From: Heterohyrax brucei
Taxonomy: Eukaryota > Chordata > Mammalia > Hyracoidea > Procaviidae
Reading direction: 5' to 3'
Assembly (NCBI GenBank): GCA_028571685.1
Contig: CM053144.1
Coordinates: 99,602,171-99,666,170 of the forward strand
Length of the DNA stretch: 64,000 nt
A model generated the notes under the pieces. It worked only from the letters and a program-made list of their open reading frames with translations, did no database searches and was not told the DNA's origin. The position numbers and the translations under genes were made by a program. Shown in pieces: positions 21,457 through 32,562 of this stretch. The first letter of the stretch is position 1, and each line of letters opens with the position of its first letter.

Positions 21457-23278
21457 GTCGTTACTTTTCTAAATTCTGTAAATCAACCATTCAGGCTACA
21501 TGCTTAAGGTAATATTTTAGCAAAGATTTAAAACATTTTTTGTATATGATTATGTTAGGAAAGGAAAAGTTAAGTCAGTCTGTGAGTAAACAAGTATGTT
21601 TCTAGAGAGCAACACTGACTAGTCAAAATTCTATTTGTGTTTCCTATACCTGGCTTCCTATTTCCCTGGCTTTTGACAACTTGTAGCACAACTACAGTTG
21701 AGATGTAAACCCCCTAAATCCTATAACTCTACTTGATATTGGATTATAAAAGGTTATGTGGGATAGAACATGCAAACCTTTCAAGGAACAGTTAATCTTA
21801 CAAAAAAGAAAAAAGAATGGAGCCAAAATATAACAATGGTTGTTTTAATCAGATTTTCCTAATTCTGATTTTCCTTTATTTATGTTCTATGAACAAACAT
21901 TTTTCTAGTGCTCAGCATGCCTCAAGTTAAAGCTAGGAGCTGGGGATAACAATAAGTAAAAACTGTTTAGTTTTATTAACCTTAGTGTGTATCACAACTC
22001 TTCAAATCCTGTTAAGAAAGAGTTGCGTAAGATAAAGTCAATAGGCAAAAATAAAACACACTAAGATGTTCCCACTCTGGGAAGGATCACTGTGTACCCT
22101 AGCATTTATATTAGGGCGCACACAGATGGGAATGGTATCACCAGTATGCTCTTTGAAGCTCATCAGTATGATAGCCCTGAAATTCTTTAAAAGATGGTAA
22201 GCTACGTGTTCAACTTAAAGTAACCTTCACATTCAATCTTGCTGAATCAGATAGTCACCTAAATATGCTTAATATTAAGACACTGAAAATGTCATTACTC
22301 TTCTAAATTCTATAAGTAATGACAGAGTTCCAAGCCCTTGACTCAATATTCCCTTCTTTCCCTCTTGCCACCTTTGGTTTTTCCTAGTTATTTAACTCAT
22401 AGGCCACCCAATTCTATCCCTCTTTGGCTCTTTACCCTCTTCATACTCTTTTAGGTGATACTCTTTCCTTCTTTAGTAATCACCTTAGGTACATATATTT
22501 CTTTCTCTTATTTGGTGTAAGAAACTCATCTAAATACACCTGTGCATTTCCCTTTGAAGATGGTGTCAACATTTGTAATTTGTCTCTCTTGTAGTTGAAT
22601 AAGTTACCTATAAAATGATTCTATGTCTTCTTTTTATGTCTTTCCTGATAAAGCGTCTGTCAAAGGTGATGACACATCACTTGCTCAGATCGCTAGGATT
22701 ATATCTTTACTGGTTAGGCAGGTATGTAGTTGACACATGGCTAAGTAGCAATTCTCCTAGGAAACTGCAGCTTTTGTAAATATGCCTGATTCATACCCTG
22801 CTGCAACTGCGGCATGTAATCATAGAGTAACGACAAAGAGTGGAAAGGATGACGCCCAGCCTTGGCAACTGATCTCTAGCTCAGCTTGCCAACAGCAAAA
22901 TCATGACCCTGGTGAAACAAATGAGCCACGAAATCATTCCACACATTCCAAGGAGTGATGTGATTTTTCTCCACATGCCCACAGGGAAGAGACCGTGTTG
23001 TTTAATGGATGCTGTTTTTCAACCTTTGCTCCATTGTCTAAACTCCCCGTTCAAAATCTTTCATTGTGTCACTCAGTTCAATATCTGTTCTGCAAAGATT
23101 TCTTGTGCATCTGCTATATGTGGGCATTGTGGGAAGAGAGCAATGGATGTTGTTAGGCGGACACAGACACTGGTCTCTTCTGTTATCATTTTCTACTCAT
23201 TTAATCAGATTCAACTATTTGGATGAGTCAGTGCATTAGAGGATGAGACTAAAGCATTGGCTGAGGTCAGATCGACTT
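21457..23278. other. Unique DNA, no feature recognised
   Basis: About 1.8 kb without AfroSINE, RTE or L1. A 107-codon open frame at 22903-23226 has no recognisable domain, no splice context that I can support and ordinary composition. This is the longest early stretch without young repeats, so functional non-coding DNA cannot be excluded. Confidence 0.5.
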
Positions 23279-23510
23279 GGGCGTGAGCCTCAGGGTTGTC
23301 TTGGTACCTGTGTGGCTGTGGATGTGTGTGTACTACTGAGGCTTTTCCTTTGTTAAATGGAGGTCAAATTAGTACCTACTTATTATAGGGTCGCTATGAG
23401 TCAGAATTGACTCAACAACACTGGTCTTGTTTTGGTTCCTTAAGGTAGTTGTGAGGATTAAATGACATAATGAAAACTATTTGCCTCAATGTCTTGAACT
23501 TAGCATGTAC
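23279..23510 (+). mobile_element. MIR split by AfroSINE fragment
   Basis: MIR pieces on both sides of a SINE fragment: 'gaggcttttcctttgttaaa' and 'tagtacctacttatt' before, 'gtagttgtgaggattaaatg' and 'gaacttagcatgtactt' after. Confidence 0.7.
23386..23440 (+). mobile_element. AfroSINE 3' fragment
   Basis: 'agggtcgctatgagtcagaa', 'ttgactcaacaacac' and 'ttgttttggtt': the 3' third of an AfroSINE, 5'-truncated, inserted in a MIR. Confidence 0.85.
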
Positions 23511-24152
23511 TTAAAAAGTGGAACTCTTTCTAATTAATTATGTGAACTCCACAGGGATATGTATACAGACCCCACTGGTCTTCTGCCAGAAAGCAAAGGT
23601 CTCTTTAGTCATCAACTGAGCTAAGCTCAAGAAAAGTTTTTCATGAGGGTTGAAAATGATGTGTGACTTAATTCATAATAAGCTTGCTGTTGAGTAGACA
23701 ACCAAGGGACTACTAAAGTTGGAATTTCTTCTGGAAAGTGAAGTCAAGAAAATAAGCAGTGCTGTGACCCAGAGTTTGTTTCCTCTAGGGTGACATATCC
23801 TCAGATATCTTCTGGAGAAAACAAGTCCTAAGAGGGTACGAAATCATGGTCCCCTGGTCAAATACCTTTGGAAAATGCTCCAAAATATTTATGATGCTTA
23901 TCAGCATACTAAAGATACAAAGAATAATGGCAGGAAAAAAATCCACTGTAACTTCCTATCATTTTCCAATTTATTGCTCTATGGAGGGTTTTTTTGTTTT
24001 TGTTTTTTTAAAAAAAGTTTCAATTAACATCTTGAGGAAAACCCTTTAGGAAATGCTGCTCACAGAAGCTGAGAAGAATTTACCTTGTACTTCGTCACCA
24101 TCATCAAGGAACCAGAGTTTGCAGACCTGAGACCAGGAAAAATGTTCTTCTG
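23511..24152. other. Unannotated unique DNA
   Basis: Nothing recognised beyond a T-rich run at 23988-24020. Confidence 0.45.
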
Positions 24153-24255
24153 GCCTTGAACCTTACTGGCAATGTAATCTTGGGCAAGTCACCTGATTTC
24201 CTCATATATAAAACAAACTGATAATACGTCTTCCATAGATACCCATAAATAGCAG
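24153..24255 (+). mobile_element. MIR fragment
   Basis: 'aatcttgggcaagtcacctg' and 'atttcctcatatataaaac' with 'gataatacgtcttccataga': the 5' and core part of a sense MIR. Confidence 0.75.
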
Positions 24256-24294
24256 ATTGATTACAATAATCATTTAAAATAGGAATAGAGGTTA

Positions 24295-25000
24295 TGTGTT
24301 TTTATGTTTATTGTGATTAAGTGAAAGTGTACAATCCAAATCAGTGTTGCATGCCTACCTCTCTGCAGTTCCATCAGCTCTCCTCACTCAGTGACAGCAC
24401 ATTTCTCCTTTTCATTCTGTACTTCTAGTGTCCTCTTAATGAGCACTGATCCCCTTGTCTCCACCCTCTTCTCTCCCATCTAGAATGAAATCATTAAGAC
24501 GGCCTCCTATAAGTGTATAAAAACATAAAGTACACACACCATATGGTCACACTGTGTCTGCGAGTCCAGTCCATTCTTTTCTGAAGAGTTGACCTCAGTG
24601 CTGGTTTCCAGTTAGGGCTGGCAGCGGGTCTAGGGGCCACATTCCATGGGGCCCCTCCAGGCTATTGGACCATCAATTCTGGTCTTTTAGTAGAACTCTT
24701 GGACTGTACACCTCTTTTTCTCGTGTTGCCTCAGGGACCCTACATTGCGTCCCACTTCATGGCTGCCTTTAGAGGTGCCAGGGCACCATCTAGTTCTTGT
24801 GGTCACATGTTGATACAGTCTACCCTTCACATGGGTCCTTCTGTCTCCTGGGCTCTTTTTGCCTTGTGTATTTATTGTTCTTGGTCATTATCTGTTCCAG
24901 ATGAGTTGGGACCATTTGGTGTACTTCAGATGGCAACTTAGTAGCTTTTAAGACCCCAGATACCACTGACCAATATGGGGTGCAGAAGACTCAGAGTAGA
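24295..25000 (-). mobile_element. L1 3' UTR, antisense
   Basis: Antisense 3' UTR of the same L1 subfamily found in sense at 35.2-36.6 kb: 'gatgagttgggaccatttgg', 'tgtacttcagatggcaac' and 'agcttttaagaccccagata' here are the reverse complement of landmarks at 35930-36020. No ORF2 is attached, so it is very short and 5'-truncated. Confidence 0.82.
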
Positions 25001-26335
25001 CGTAGTTGAATAAAAATTCATGTAGTTATAGTGTGTAACCTAAATTGTACTCTAGAGTAAATACTAAGAAACATTTCTTGAGAGTGAAATTTCTGATGGC
25101 TGTGAAGACATTGGGTATGTTCAGGGCATAGCTATTGACTAAAGCATGAGGTAGGGAAGGAGTAGAAGTTGTGTGTAGCATGTATAGGGAAGGTGGAGAA
25201 ACAAAGGAAGACAATTCAGTGCTGGCGATTTGACCAAAAAACTATGAGATTAGGAACAGAAAGATGAAAAAAATGTTGGTAGGGGTAGCTGAGGGGCAAA
25301 GCTAGGCTCTTTTTAATGTTATCATTTTGAAGAGCTAATAAACTACCTAGTTGATAGTTTGATCTATTTAGATCTGAGGAAAGAGATTAGGGCTTGAGAA
25401 GTAGACTGAAGAAACTTCAGCACATTATTACAAAATTTTTGATAAAAAGACCACGTTTTATTCAGCTTTATACCTTGGGCATTCACCCTAGTGTCTGGTG
25501 CGCAGTAGAAGCTTAATATGCATTTTAAAACTGAACTAATAAACAGTTAACAAATTAATGCCCTAAAAATTTAATAAATCAAAGTAGGTTCTAAGTATAT
25601 GATAATATCATATGACTTGGGATATCAAATGAATGAATGAATGAAATGATACTTGAAACCATGGACTTGGGAGCATCAAGTTGTATGTAGAGAAAAAGAA
25701 AGGAGCCAGGGACCGTAGTAGGAACTACAACTTTATTTATTGTCTGGCATAAGCCAGAAAAACAGGAGGAACCAGAGAGGCTGTTGGAGATACAAGAGTT
25801 TTTCCAATCTGTTGTAGAAAGAAGGCAAGGTTTTCTAAAGGAGAGAGTGTAGCATGCGAAATTGTGCATCACAGATTAGTAAGTAAGCACAAGTAAACAC
25901 ATGCTTACATTGCTTACTACATAATTCATCCCTGTCAGGGGCTATAAATTTGAAAAGAGACTTTGATTCTCTAGGAAGGGTTTGGGAGAGACAGATGCCA
26001 GCTATACCTAGAAGCAGAATCTTTGATGTAGTAAAAAAGTATTGAATTATTTACTATAGATAATCTGGCAAGCAAGGTAAGCCCTGTGTTTACCTTGCCC
26101 ATTAGACAATCTGCACCTGGAGTACAGTCAGTGATACCAGATGGTTCTGAAAGGTAAGATAGAATGAGAATTTTCTTCCATAAATATCACTCTTACAGTC
26201 ATGCTTTGGAAGAATAGGATGACAATGATCCGAAGTCCTGATTTTTAAGATGTGGGTGTGCAACCTGCAGAGATGCAAAGGCCCTCCCCTATGTTTTAAA
26301 AATTGAATTATAAAAAAGCTAACTAATAGGAGGAA
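25001..26335. other. Unannotated DNA with L2-like relic and (GAAT)n
   Basis: About 1.3 kb. A possible L2 3' end lies at about 25460-25550 ('gtctggtgcgcagtagaagc') and a short (GAAT)n run at 25629-25646. A 93-codon antisense open frame at 25591-25872 is not recognisable. Confidence 0.45.
25629..25646. repeat. (GAAT)n microsatellite
   Basis: About four perfect tetranucleotide copies. Confidence 0.85.
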
Positions 26336-26339
26336 AACA

Positions 26340-26712
26340 GATGTTCGACTTGGTTCTTTTGTTTTTAACATGGAAATTTTTAAACATATGCAAAAGTAGA
26401 AAAATGTAATAAACCCCCATGTATTCATCACCCAGTTAAATCATAATCAAGTCATGGCTGAGTTTGTTTTGTCTAAAACAAACCCAATATATAATATAAT
26501 TTTACTGTCAGATGTTTTAGTATGTAGTTTTAAAAGTGAAACCATACACACAAAAATAAATTTTTCAGTCTCACAAATAATCAGTGTTCAAATGTCCCCA
26601 ACTATCTTATTCAAGAGTCTTCTGGTTGTTATTGTTATGGTGTGGTGTGGTTGTTTATATAGGAAACCACATAAAAGCCATTCATTGAACTGGTTGATCT
26701 ACGTTTATGTTC
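26340..26712 (+). mobile_element. L1M 3'-region fragment
   Basis: 'aaacatatgcaaaagtagaa', 'accccatgtattcatcaccc' (with one extra C here) and 'tcagtgttcaaatgtcccca', all in the order of old mammalian L1M 3' UTRs. Non-coding. Confidence 0.7.
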
Positions 26713-26835
26713 ATCTAACTTTAAGATACATTTCCCAAGGTACATCCATTAGCTTCTAATTTCAAAAGCAGAAGTCTGTGATTAGAGTCAGCTTTAAGAA
26801 AATCACCAAACTTACTTTAGACAGAGAAACGTATA

Positions 26836-28098
26836 GAGGATATGACAATTAAATTTGCAAACTCATCCTAGAAAAAGTGCTACATACCTCATTGCTGAAT
26901 ATCACTAAGGTCACTTCGAAGTACTCCCCTTCAGAAACTATGTACCGATGCCAGTGTTAAGTCCATCCTTCAAAGCAATTTTGGAACTCTTTTTCTGGAA
27001 TGATCATCAGAGCTGTCATCATATTATCCTGCATGTCCTGAATGTCATCGAAGTCTTCCATTCAATATTTCCTTTATCTTTGGGTAAAGAAAGAAGTCAC
27101 TGGGGGCCGGATCAGGTGAATGGGTAGAGTGTTCCAATACAGTTATTTTTTTACTGGTTAAAAACTGCCTCATGAGACAGTGCCATGTGAGCTGGTGCAT
27201 TGTCATAATGTAAGAGCCATGCGTTGTCACCAAGAAGTTCAAGTCATTTTCGTTTAACTTTTTCACACAGCCTTTTCAGCATTTCTGTATAGTAAACTTG
27301 GTTAACTGTCCAGTTGGTACAAATTCATAATGAATGATTCCTCTGATATCAAAAAGGGTTAGCAACATTGTTTTGACTCTTGATTTGGACTGATGGAATT
27401 TTTTTGGTCCTAGAGAATAAGCTGACTTCCACTGTGCACTTAGACACTTTGTTTCACGGTCATATTGGTACACACATGTTTCATCACCAGTGATAACATC
27501 ACACATAACATTGTCTTGTCTTTCCAAAAGGCCTTGGCAAACTTGGACTCTCCTTTGCTTTTGTTCATTGGTGAGTAACTTTGTGACCAGTTTTGTACTG
27601 TTTCTCTATCAATGTTTACTTTGTCTGCCATGCTTCTTGCAGTTAGCTGATGATTCTGATGCACAATTTGATGAATTTTTGCAATGTTTTTGTCAGTTCT
27701 GCTCATTACTGGCTACCCTGACTTCTCTTTATCAGTGACACTGTCTCTACCCTCAGAAAAATTTTTATTCCATTTGTACATTGCCATTTTCTTCATGGCA
27801 TTATCCATATAATCTTGAACTAACATGTCCCTGATTTCACTTCCAGTCTTGCCAAGTTAACAAGAAATTTAATGTTTGTTCCTTGCTCTAATTCAAGTTC
27901 CAACATTCTCTCAATGTCACACAAAAACACGCAATAACAATAATGAACGCCACTCAACAAGGCACTGCCACACATTGACAAGAACACAGCTGTGAGGCAC
28001 TGATATATTAAGGCTATGAAACCTTACCTAGTTGTTTGTACAGTGCTGCCAATGTAAGTGCATGGTGGCAAGTTCTTGCACTTAACTATCAGAACTCA
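26836..28098 (-). mobile_element. Full-length mariner transposon
   Basis: About 1.26 kb with imperfect terminal inverted repeats: 'gaggatatgacaattaaatt' at the left, and the reverse complement of the right end reads 'tgagttctgatagttaagtg'. It is flanked by TA. It contains a decayed mariner transposase on the minus strand. Length and layout are typical of a complete mariner. It is the parent of the two composite derivatives in this window. Confidence 0.9.
27045..27860 (-). pseudogene. Mariner DD34D transposase, inactivated
   Basis: Transposase that would cut and paste the mariner above. In order: an N-terminal helix-turn-helix with 'NFSEGRDSV' then an in-frame stop near 27710; 'SRTDKNIAKIHQIV' and 'NIDRETVQNW' (second helix-turn-helix and linker, 27440-27706); catalytic D1 in 'TGDETCVYQYD' (codon 27483-27485); 'FDIRGIIHYEFVPTGQ'; D2 in 'YDNAPAH' (codon 27202-27204); and D3 in 'HSPDPAPSDFF' (codon 27096-27098). 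D2 to D3 is 106 nt, which is the DD34D spacing plus one extra base. All three acidic codons survive, but at least two frameshifts and a stop prevent a full product. Confidence 0.9.
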
Positions 28099-28530
28099 TA
28101 TGTACAAAGAGTTACTATTGTTTCTCTAATGTAGTAATTAATACTAGAAACCAGATGTTCATTCCCTAGTAATGATGATGGCAGTGTTATTTGAATTGGT
28201 TGTGGATTAATTGTTTTCTCTGCAAACATTTTTGTGTGTATTTGTCACACACTTAAACAAGTTCATCAGCATTTTGATAACTATGATATTTAAATACCTT
28301 TGAGGACAGTGCTTTGCAAATAAAAACATTTTATGTTGCACAACGTATGTTTCATAAATGGGTGAAGGGAACAGTCTCCTGGGTATATGAGACCCACTTT
28401 ATACCCACTGCAACCTAGTGTTAGGACAGGAAGGAGAGGACAGAGAGGACAAGAGAGTTTTTTTTAGGTACCCTTAGCCAGAAAATGAAACCCAAATCAA
28501 GTCTCCTTAATCAGTGCTGCCCTCAAAGGA
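28099..28530. other. Unannotated DNA
   Basis: Unique sequence with a purine-rich run (28425-28460). No gene. Confidence 0.45.
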
Positions 28531-28532
28531 AA

Positions 28533-28735
28533 GGAACACCTGCGTGGTACAAATGGTTAATGTGCTCAGCTGCTAACCCAAAAGTAGAAGGTATGAGTCT
28601 ACCCAGAAGTACCTTGAAAGACAAGCCTAGTCATCTACTTCTGCAAAAGCAATCACTGAACACCCTGTGGAGTATGACTCTACTCTGACATACACAGAGT
28701 CACCATGAGTCAGACTTTACTTGAAAGTAACTGGA
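28533..28735 (+). mobile_element. AfroSINE, long subtype
   Basis: Sense copy with 'ggtacaaatggttaatgtgc', 'cagctgctaacccaaaagta', the long-subtype block ('gtcatctacttctgcaaaag'), then 'ctctactctgacatacacag' and 'agtcaccatgagtcag'. Diverged. Confidence 0.8.
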
Positions 28736-28804
28736 TCACTGGTTAGAAAGAAAGAAAGAGTGTCCTGCCATAAACAAAGGAGTTAATCTAGAGTGAGTCA
28801 TCCT

Positions 28805-28922
28805 ATGGGCTGAACACCTTTCCAAGCACATTCTCGCAGCTCACTTAATCCTCACAACAACTCTATTAGATCAATAGTAGTCTTACAGAGATTTAGAAAA
28901 AGAGGCACAGAGGGGTTAAAAA
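28805..28922 (-). mobile_element. MIR, antisense
   Basis: 'cacttaatcctcacaacaac', 'tctattagatcaatagtagt' and 'gaggcacagaggggttaaa': the antisense MIR core. Confidence 0.82.
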
Positions 28923-29455
28923 AAGTCCCATACTCCAGTGGGAAGTAGAAATGTTTTCACTACCTAGACAGAATGGTGATATCTTCCCCATACATGTCAG
29001 AGAATAACCTCTACCCTAACTTTGGAGATCAGGCACAGCAAGATATGGCTCCTTCTGAGAGGGAGATCCAGGGGATTACTGGCATGTGGGGGCCCAAACC
29101 AGAGAATCTAATCATTTACAGAAGCCCCATGATCACTGAGGAAGGAAGTATAGCAAGATGTCACCTTCTCCATACTAGAAATGGAAGAGTTATTAAGTGA
29201 GGCAAAGGGGACCATCCAGAAAAGGTGGCTAGTAAGCAGCTGGGATGCAGCTAGTCTTTTACAAAAAATAAGTGCTGTTCATGTGTTCTGCAAGTTCCCA
29301 TAGCTTTGCAGAAACTCACCCAAGTGGTAGTTTTATTATTAATCTAGTTTTATTATTCAGTGTACTTTGTGACCACTCACCCTTCTGGTAAGTGGAAACG
29401 AGGACCCCACAACCTGAATCCCCAGTCTGCAGTAACAGCTGCCTACACCTTATAA
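28923..29455. other. Unannotated DNA
   Basis: Unique sequence; no exon, repeat or RNA gene recognised. Confidence 0.4.
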
Positions 29456-29459
29456 GCTT

Positions 29460-30520
29460 GTTCTGCCCTCTCCCCCTGTTCATTTTTTCTCCTTTTTGTT
29501 TTCCTTCTTTCGTCCCGCCTAACCTGTATACCACCACTCCATTCCTGCTGGTTTCCACTGCTCTACCATCTTTTTTCTTTCTCCTCCCACCTTGCTTCAT
29601 ACACCACCTGCTCCCCTGTCCTACTGCCCTTTCCAGGCAAGTGTGGCTGGAGAGCCACCAGCTCCCCTCCACCCCAGGTCTGCACCACCCCTACCTGCCA
29701 ACTCCCACAATGCCGCTGTTTTTATTTTCTTCCCTCTCGTTCTCCCTCCCACTTAGCTTCACACACCACTTTCTCCCTACCCTCAGGGGCTCCCCGCTCT
29801 GGGTCCTCCCTGAGCCTACTTTTTCCCTCTGTGGCACCATTTAGAATTTTTTTTTTTAAGTTTTTCTTTCTCACTCTCGTCTAGCCCCTTAACCTATCTC
29901 CCCACCCTTCCCAATAGTCCCTTACTCACAGGTGCCACCACAACACTGTTGTTTTCCTTTTCTTTTTTTTTTTTTTTTAATTCTTTTCTTTCTCTCTTCC
30001 ACCTAGTGCTGCGCCTCCCTAGCCTTCCTACCAGCCTTGCAGCACCAAGGCAAATCAAGTTCCACCAGCCAGCTGGCCTGCTGCTGCCCTCAATGTTCAC
30101 CCTACCCTCACCTATTGGCCCACGCTGTGCTGCCCATTTCTTTTTATTATCTCACACTCTTCTTAGCAGTCCCAGGGGTCCACTCCGCCTGCACCCCGTG
30201 GCTCCTGCTCTGCTGCTCTGTTTTTTCTTCTACTGTAATCAACTTGGAAATCCTGATGGCATGGTGGTTAAGTACTGTTGCTGTTAACCAAAAGGTTGGC
30301 AGTTCAAATCCACCAGGCACTCCTTGGAAACTCTATGGGGCAGTTCTGCTCTGTCCTGTAGAGTCACTATTAGTTGGAATCAACTCGAGGGCAGTGGATT
30401 TTTTTTTTTTTTTGATAATCAGCTTCTAGGACTGTTTCTCTATCCCTGTCTCTCTCTGTCTTTCTCTCTTTCTCTCTTACACCCAGCCACCCACCCACAA
30501 TGTCACTGTGCTATTTCAAA
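29460..30520 (+). repeat. Pyrimidine-rich diverged tandem-like tract
   Basis: About 1 kb of C+T-rich + strand with a loosely repeated pattern of about 100-190 bp: a T-rich run ('ttttttctttctcc', 'tttttattttcttccctctc') followed by 'cacct/cacttagcttcacacaccac', a C-rich block such as 'ctcaggggctccccgc' or 'cccaggggtccactccgcc', and 'gctgctctg/gccgctg'. An AfroSINE splits it at 30246-30413. A 150-codon + frame here (29392-29844) is Ser-, Pro-, Leu- and Phe-rich by composition and is not taken as a gene. It could be an old L1 or ERV leader. Confidence 0.5.
30246..30413 (+). mobile_element. AfroSINE, young-looking
   Basis: Sense copy, close to consensus: 'tcctgatggcatggtggtta', 'aaccaaaaggttggcagttc', 'aaatccaccaggcactcctt', 'ggaatcaactcgagggcag' and a T15 tail. 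Flanked by 'taatcaactt' (30236-30245) and 'taatcagctt' (30416-30425), a 10 bp target duplication with one mismatch. Confidence 0.95.
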
Positions 30521-31002
30521 CTCATGGGGACATCAAATCACTTCTTTTTCCTACAAGAATGAGCCTTGATAACAGAGAAATAAAGCCTGATGCTCAGCCC
30601 AGAATTAAACCTTAGCTAAAGAAATAAGAATACAACTTCCTTCAAGACCTTTATGCTCTTTGGATGATATTTAAACAATTCCCATTCCACTGTGTAAAAC
30701 CAATCACATTAATCAGCTACCTTTTGTTGCAAGTGATGGTCAAATCAAATAAGCTTTCATCAGAAAAAAATATATCAGTGTTTTACATGACTGGGATGGT
30801 TAATAATGCACTTGGCTTTAGACACAGCTTGATCAAAGATGATGTCATCAGGACATTTTCTCAGCATTGCCATCTCTCAACTATGTATTCCTTTGTGTTG
30901 ACTTCATGTTCAGGCAGCCTGTCTCTACATGGTGGTGAGAGTGTTGGGCAGTGCCTGCTTTACATTCTGCCACATGAACAGGAATCTTTTTTCCTGAGTC
31001 AA
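30521..31002. other. Unannotated DNA
   Basis: Unique sequence. A 131-codon + frame at 30664-31059 runs into the next AfroSINE and has no recognisable domain. Confidence 0.45.
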
Positions 31003-31145
31003 CCGAAAACCTGTTGTTGTCATGGTGATCTTATAGAACAGAGTAGAATTGCCCCATAGAGTTTCCAGGCAGCAGCTGGTAGAGTTGAACTGCCAGCCTT
31101 TTAGTTAGCAGCTATAGCTCTTAATCACTGTGCCACTAGAGATCC
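31003..31145 (-). mobile_element. AfroSINE
   Basis: Antisense copy: 'gaacagagtagaattgcccc', 'atagagtttccaggcagcag', 'gccttttagttagcagctat' and 'gtgccactagagatcc'. Confidence 0.9.
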
Positions 31146-31327
31146 CTCTTTCTTAATGGTACCTCTTCTTGGGCCAGTGTAGTCTTCATACACATCTGTA
31201 AACTAATCACTATAGTAAGGGTGATAGAATAAATTGGTGAGCCAGGACTGGGTCTTGTACTCATCTGAATTTCCCCTGAAACTCATGGACAGAGATTGGA
31301 GGAAAGTAAAGAATGGTTCCTCAGACT

Positions 31328-32562
31328 AACTTAGATGTAAGAGACCTATACAAAGAAAATTACAAGACCCTACTGCAAGAAACCAAGAGACTTATATAAG
31401 TGGAGAAAATTACCTTGCTGATGGATAGGAAGACTTAACATTGTGAAAATATCTGTTCTACCCAAAGTAATCTATACGTGCAGTGCAATCCCAACACAAA
31501 TTACAATGTCCTTTTTTAAGGAGATGGAGAAAGAAATCCCCAACTTTATTTGGAAAGGGAAGAAGCCCAGGATAATAAGTAAAGCATTACTGAAGAACAC
31601 AGTGGGAGTCCTCAGTCTACCTGACCTTAGAGCCTATTACACTGCCACAGTAGTTAAAACAGCCTGGTACTGGGACAAAAACAGATATACAGACCAGTGG
31701 AAGAGAATAGAGAATCCAGAAATAACACCATCCACCTATGAACAGCTGATATTTGACAAATGCCACGAACTGGGGAAAAAGCATTATCTTTAAAAAAAAG
31801 GGTGTTGGCAAAACTGGATATCCATCTGCAAAACACTGAAACAAGACCCATATCTCACACTTTGCACAAAAACTAACTCAAAATGGATCAAACATCTAAA
31901 TATCAAATCTAAAATAATAGAGATAATAAAGAAAAATTAAGGACAATACTGTAAACTCTAATGCATGGCTTAAACAGACTACAAAGTATTAATAACAAGG
32001 TACAAAGCATACAAAATAGATAAGTTGTAACTACTAAAAATTGAACACTTATGCGCATCCAAAGACCTTATCAAGAGAGTGAAAAGACTGCCTACAGACT
32101 GAGAAAAAATATGTGACAGCCGTGTATCTGAACAACATCTAATTTCCATAATCTACAAGTTACTGCAAACTATCAACAAGAAAAAGACAAATGACCCAGG
32201 TAAACAATGGGCAAAGGATATGGACAGACACTTCTCCAAAGAACACATCTAGGCAGTCAAAAGATACATGAGGAAATGCTTATGGTCACTAGCCATTAGA
32301 AAAATCCAAATCAAAACTACAATGAGATACCATGTCACCCCAGTGAGGCTGGAACTAATCCAAAAAACACAAAATAACAAATGTTGGAGAGGCTGTAGAG
32401 AGATTAGAACTCTTCTACACTGCTGGTGGGAATGTAAAATGGTACAATTTCTTTGGAAAGCAATTTGACACTTTGTTTAAAAAGATAGAAATAGAAGTAC
32501 CATATGATACAGTAATCCCACTGCTTAGAATTTATTCTAGAGAAATAAGGCTATCACGCAGA
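31328..32562 (+). mobile_element. L1 ORF2 C-terminal fragment
   Basis: Sense L1. The open piece 31443-31793 (116 codons) reads 'FIWKGKKPRIISKALL', 'GVLSLPDLRAYYTATVVKTA' and 'WYWDKNRYTDQWKRIE', diagnostic of the ORF2 region after the reverse transcriptase. The C-terminal landmarks 'ccaaagaacacatctaggca' and 'gagatacca/tgtcaccccag' follow. Broken by stops downstream of 31793. It is one of the better preserved L1 pieces here. Confidence 0.9.

Noticed and set aside
22903..23226. 107-codon + frame as a possible host gene
   Set aside because: In unique DNA, but without recognisable motifs, conservation evidence or splice context; length is within chance expectation for 64 kb.
28411..28470. Second copy of the ERV1 LTR (shared 'tgttaggacagg')
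   Set aside because: Similarity ends after about 12 bases; no CCAAT, TATA or poly(A) order follows.
29392..29844. 150-codon + strand open frame
   Set aside because: It lies in a pyrimidine-rich tract that suppresses stop codons on this strand. The protein is low-complexity Ser/Pro/Leu/Phe with no domain, and an overlapping antisense frame is open too.
30664..31059. 131-codon + frame
   Set aside because: Continues into an AfroSINE, has no domain and no exon signals that I can defend.
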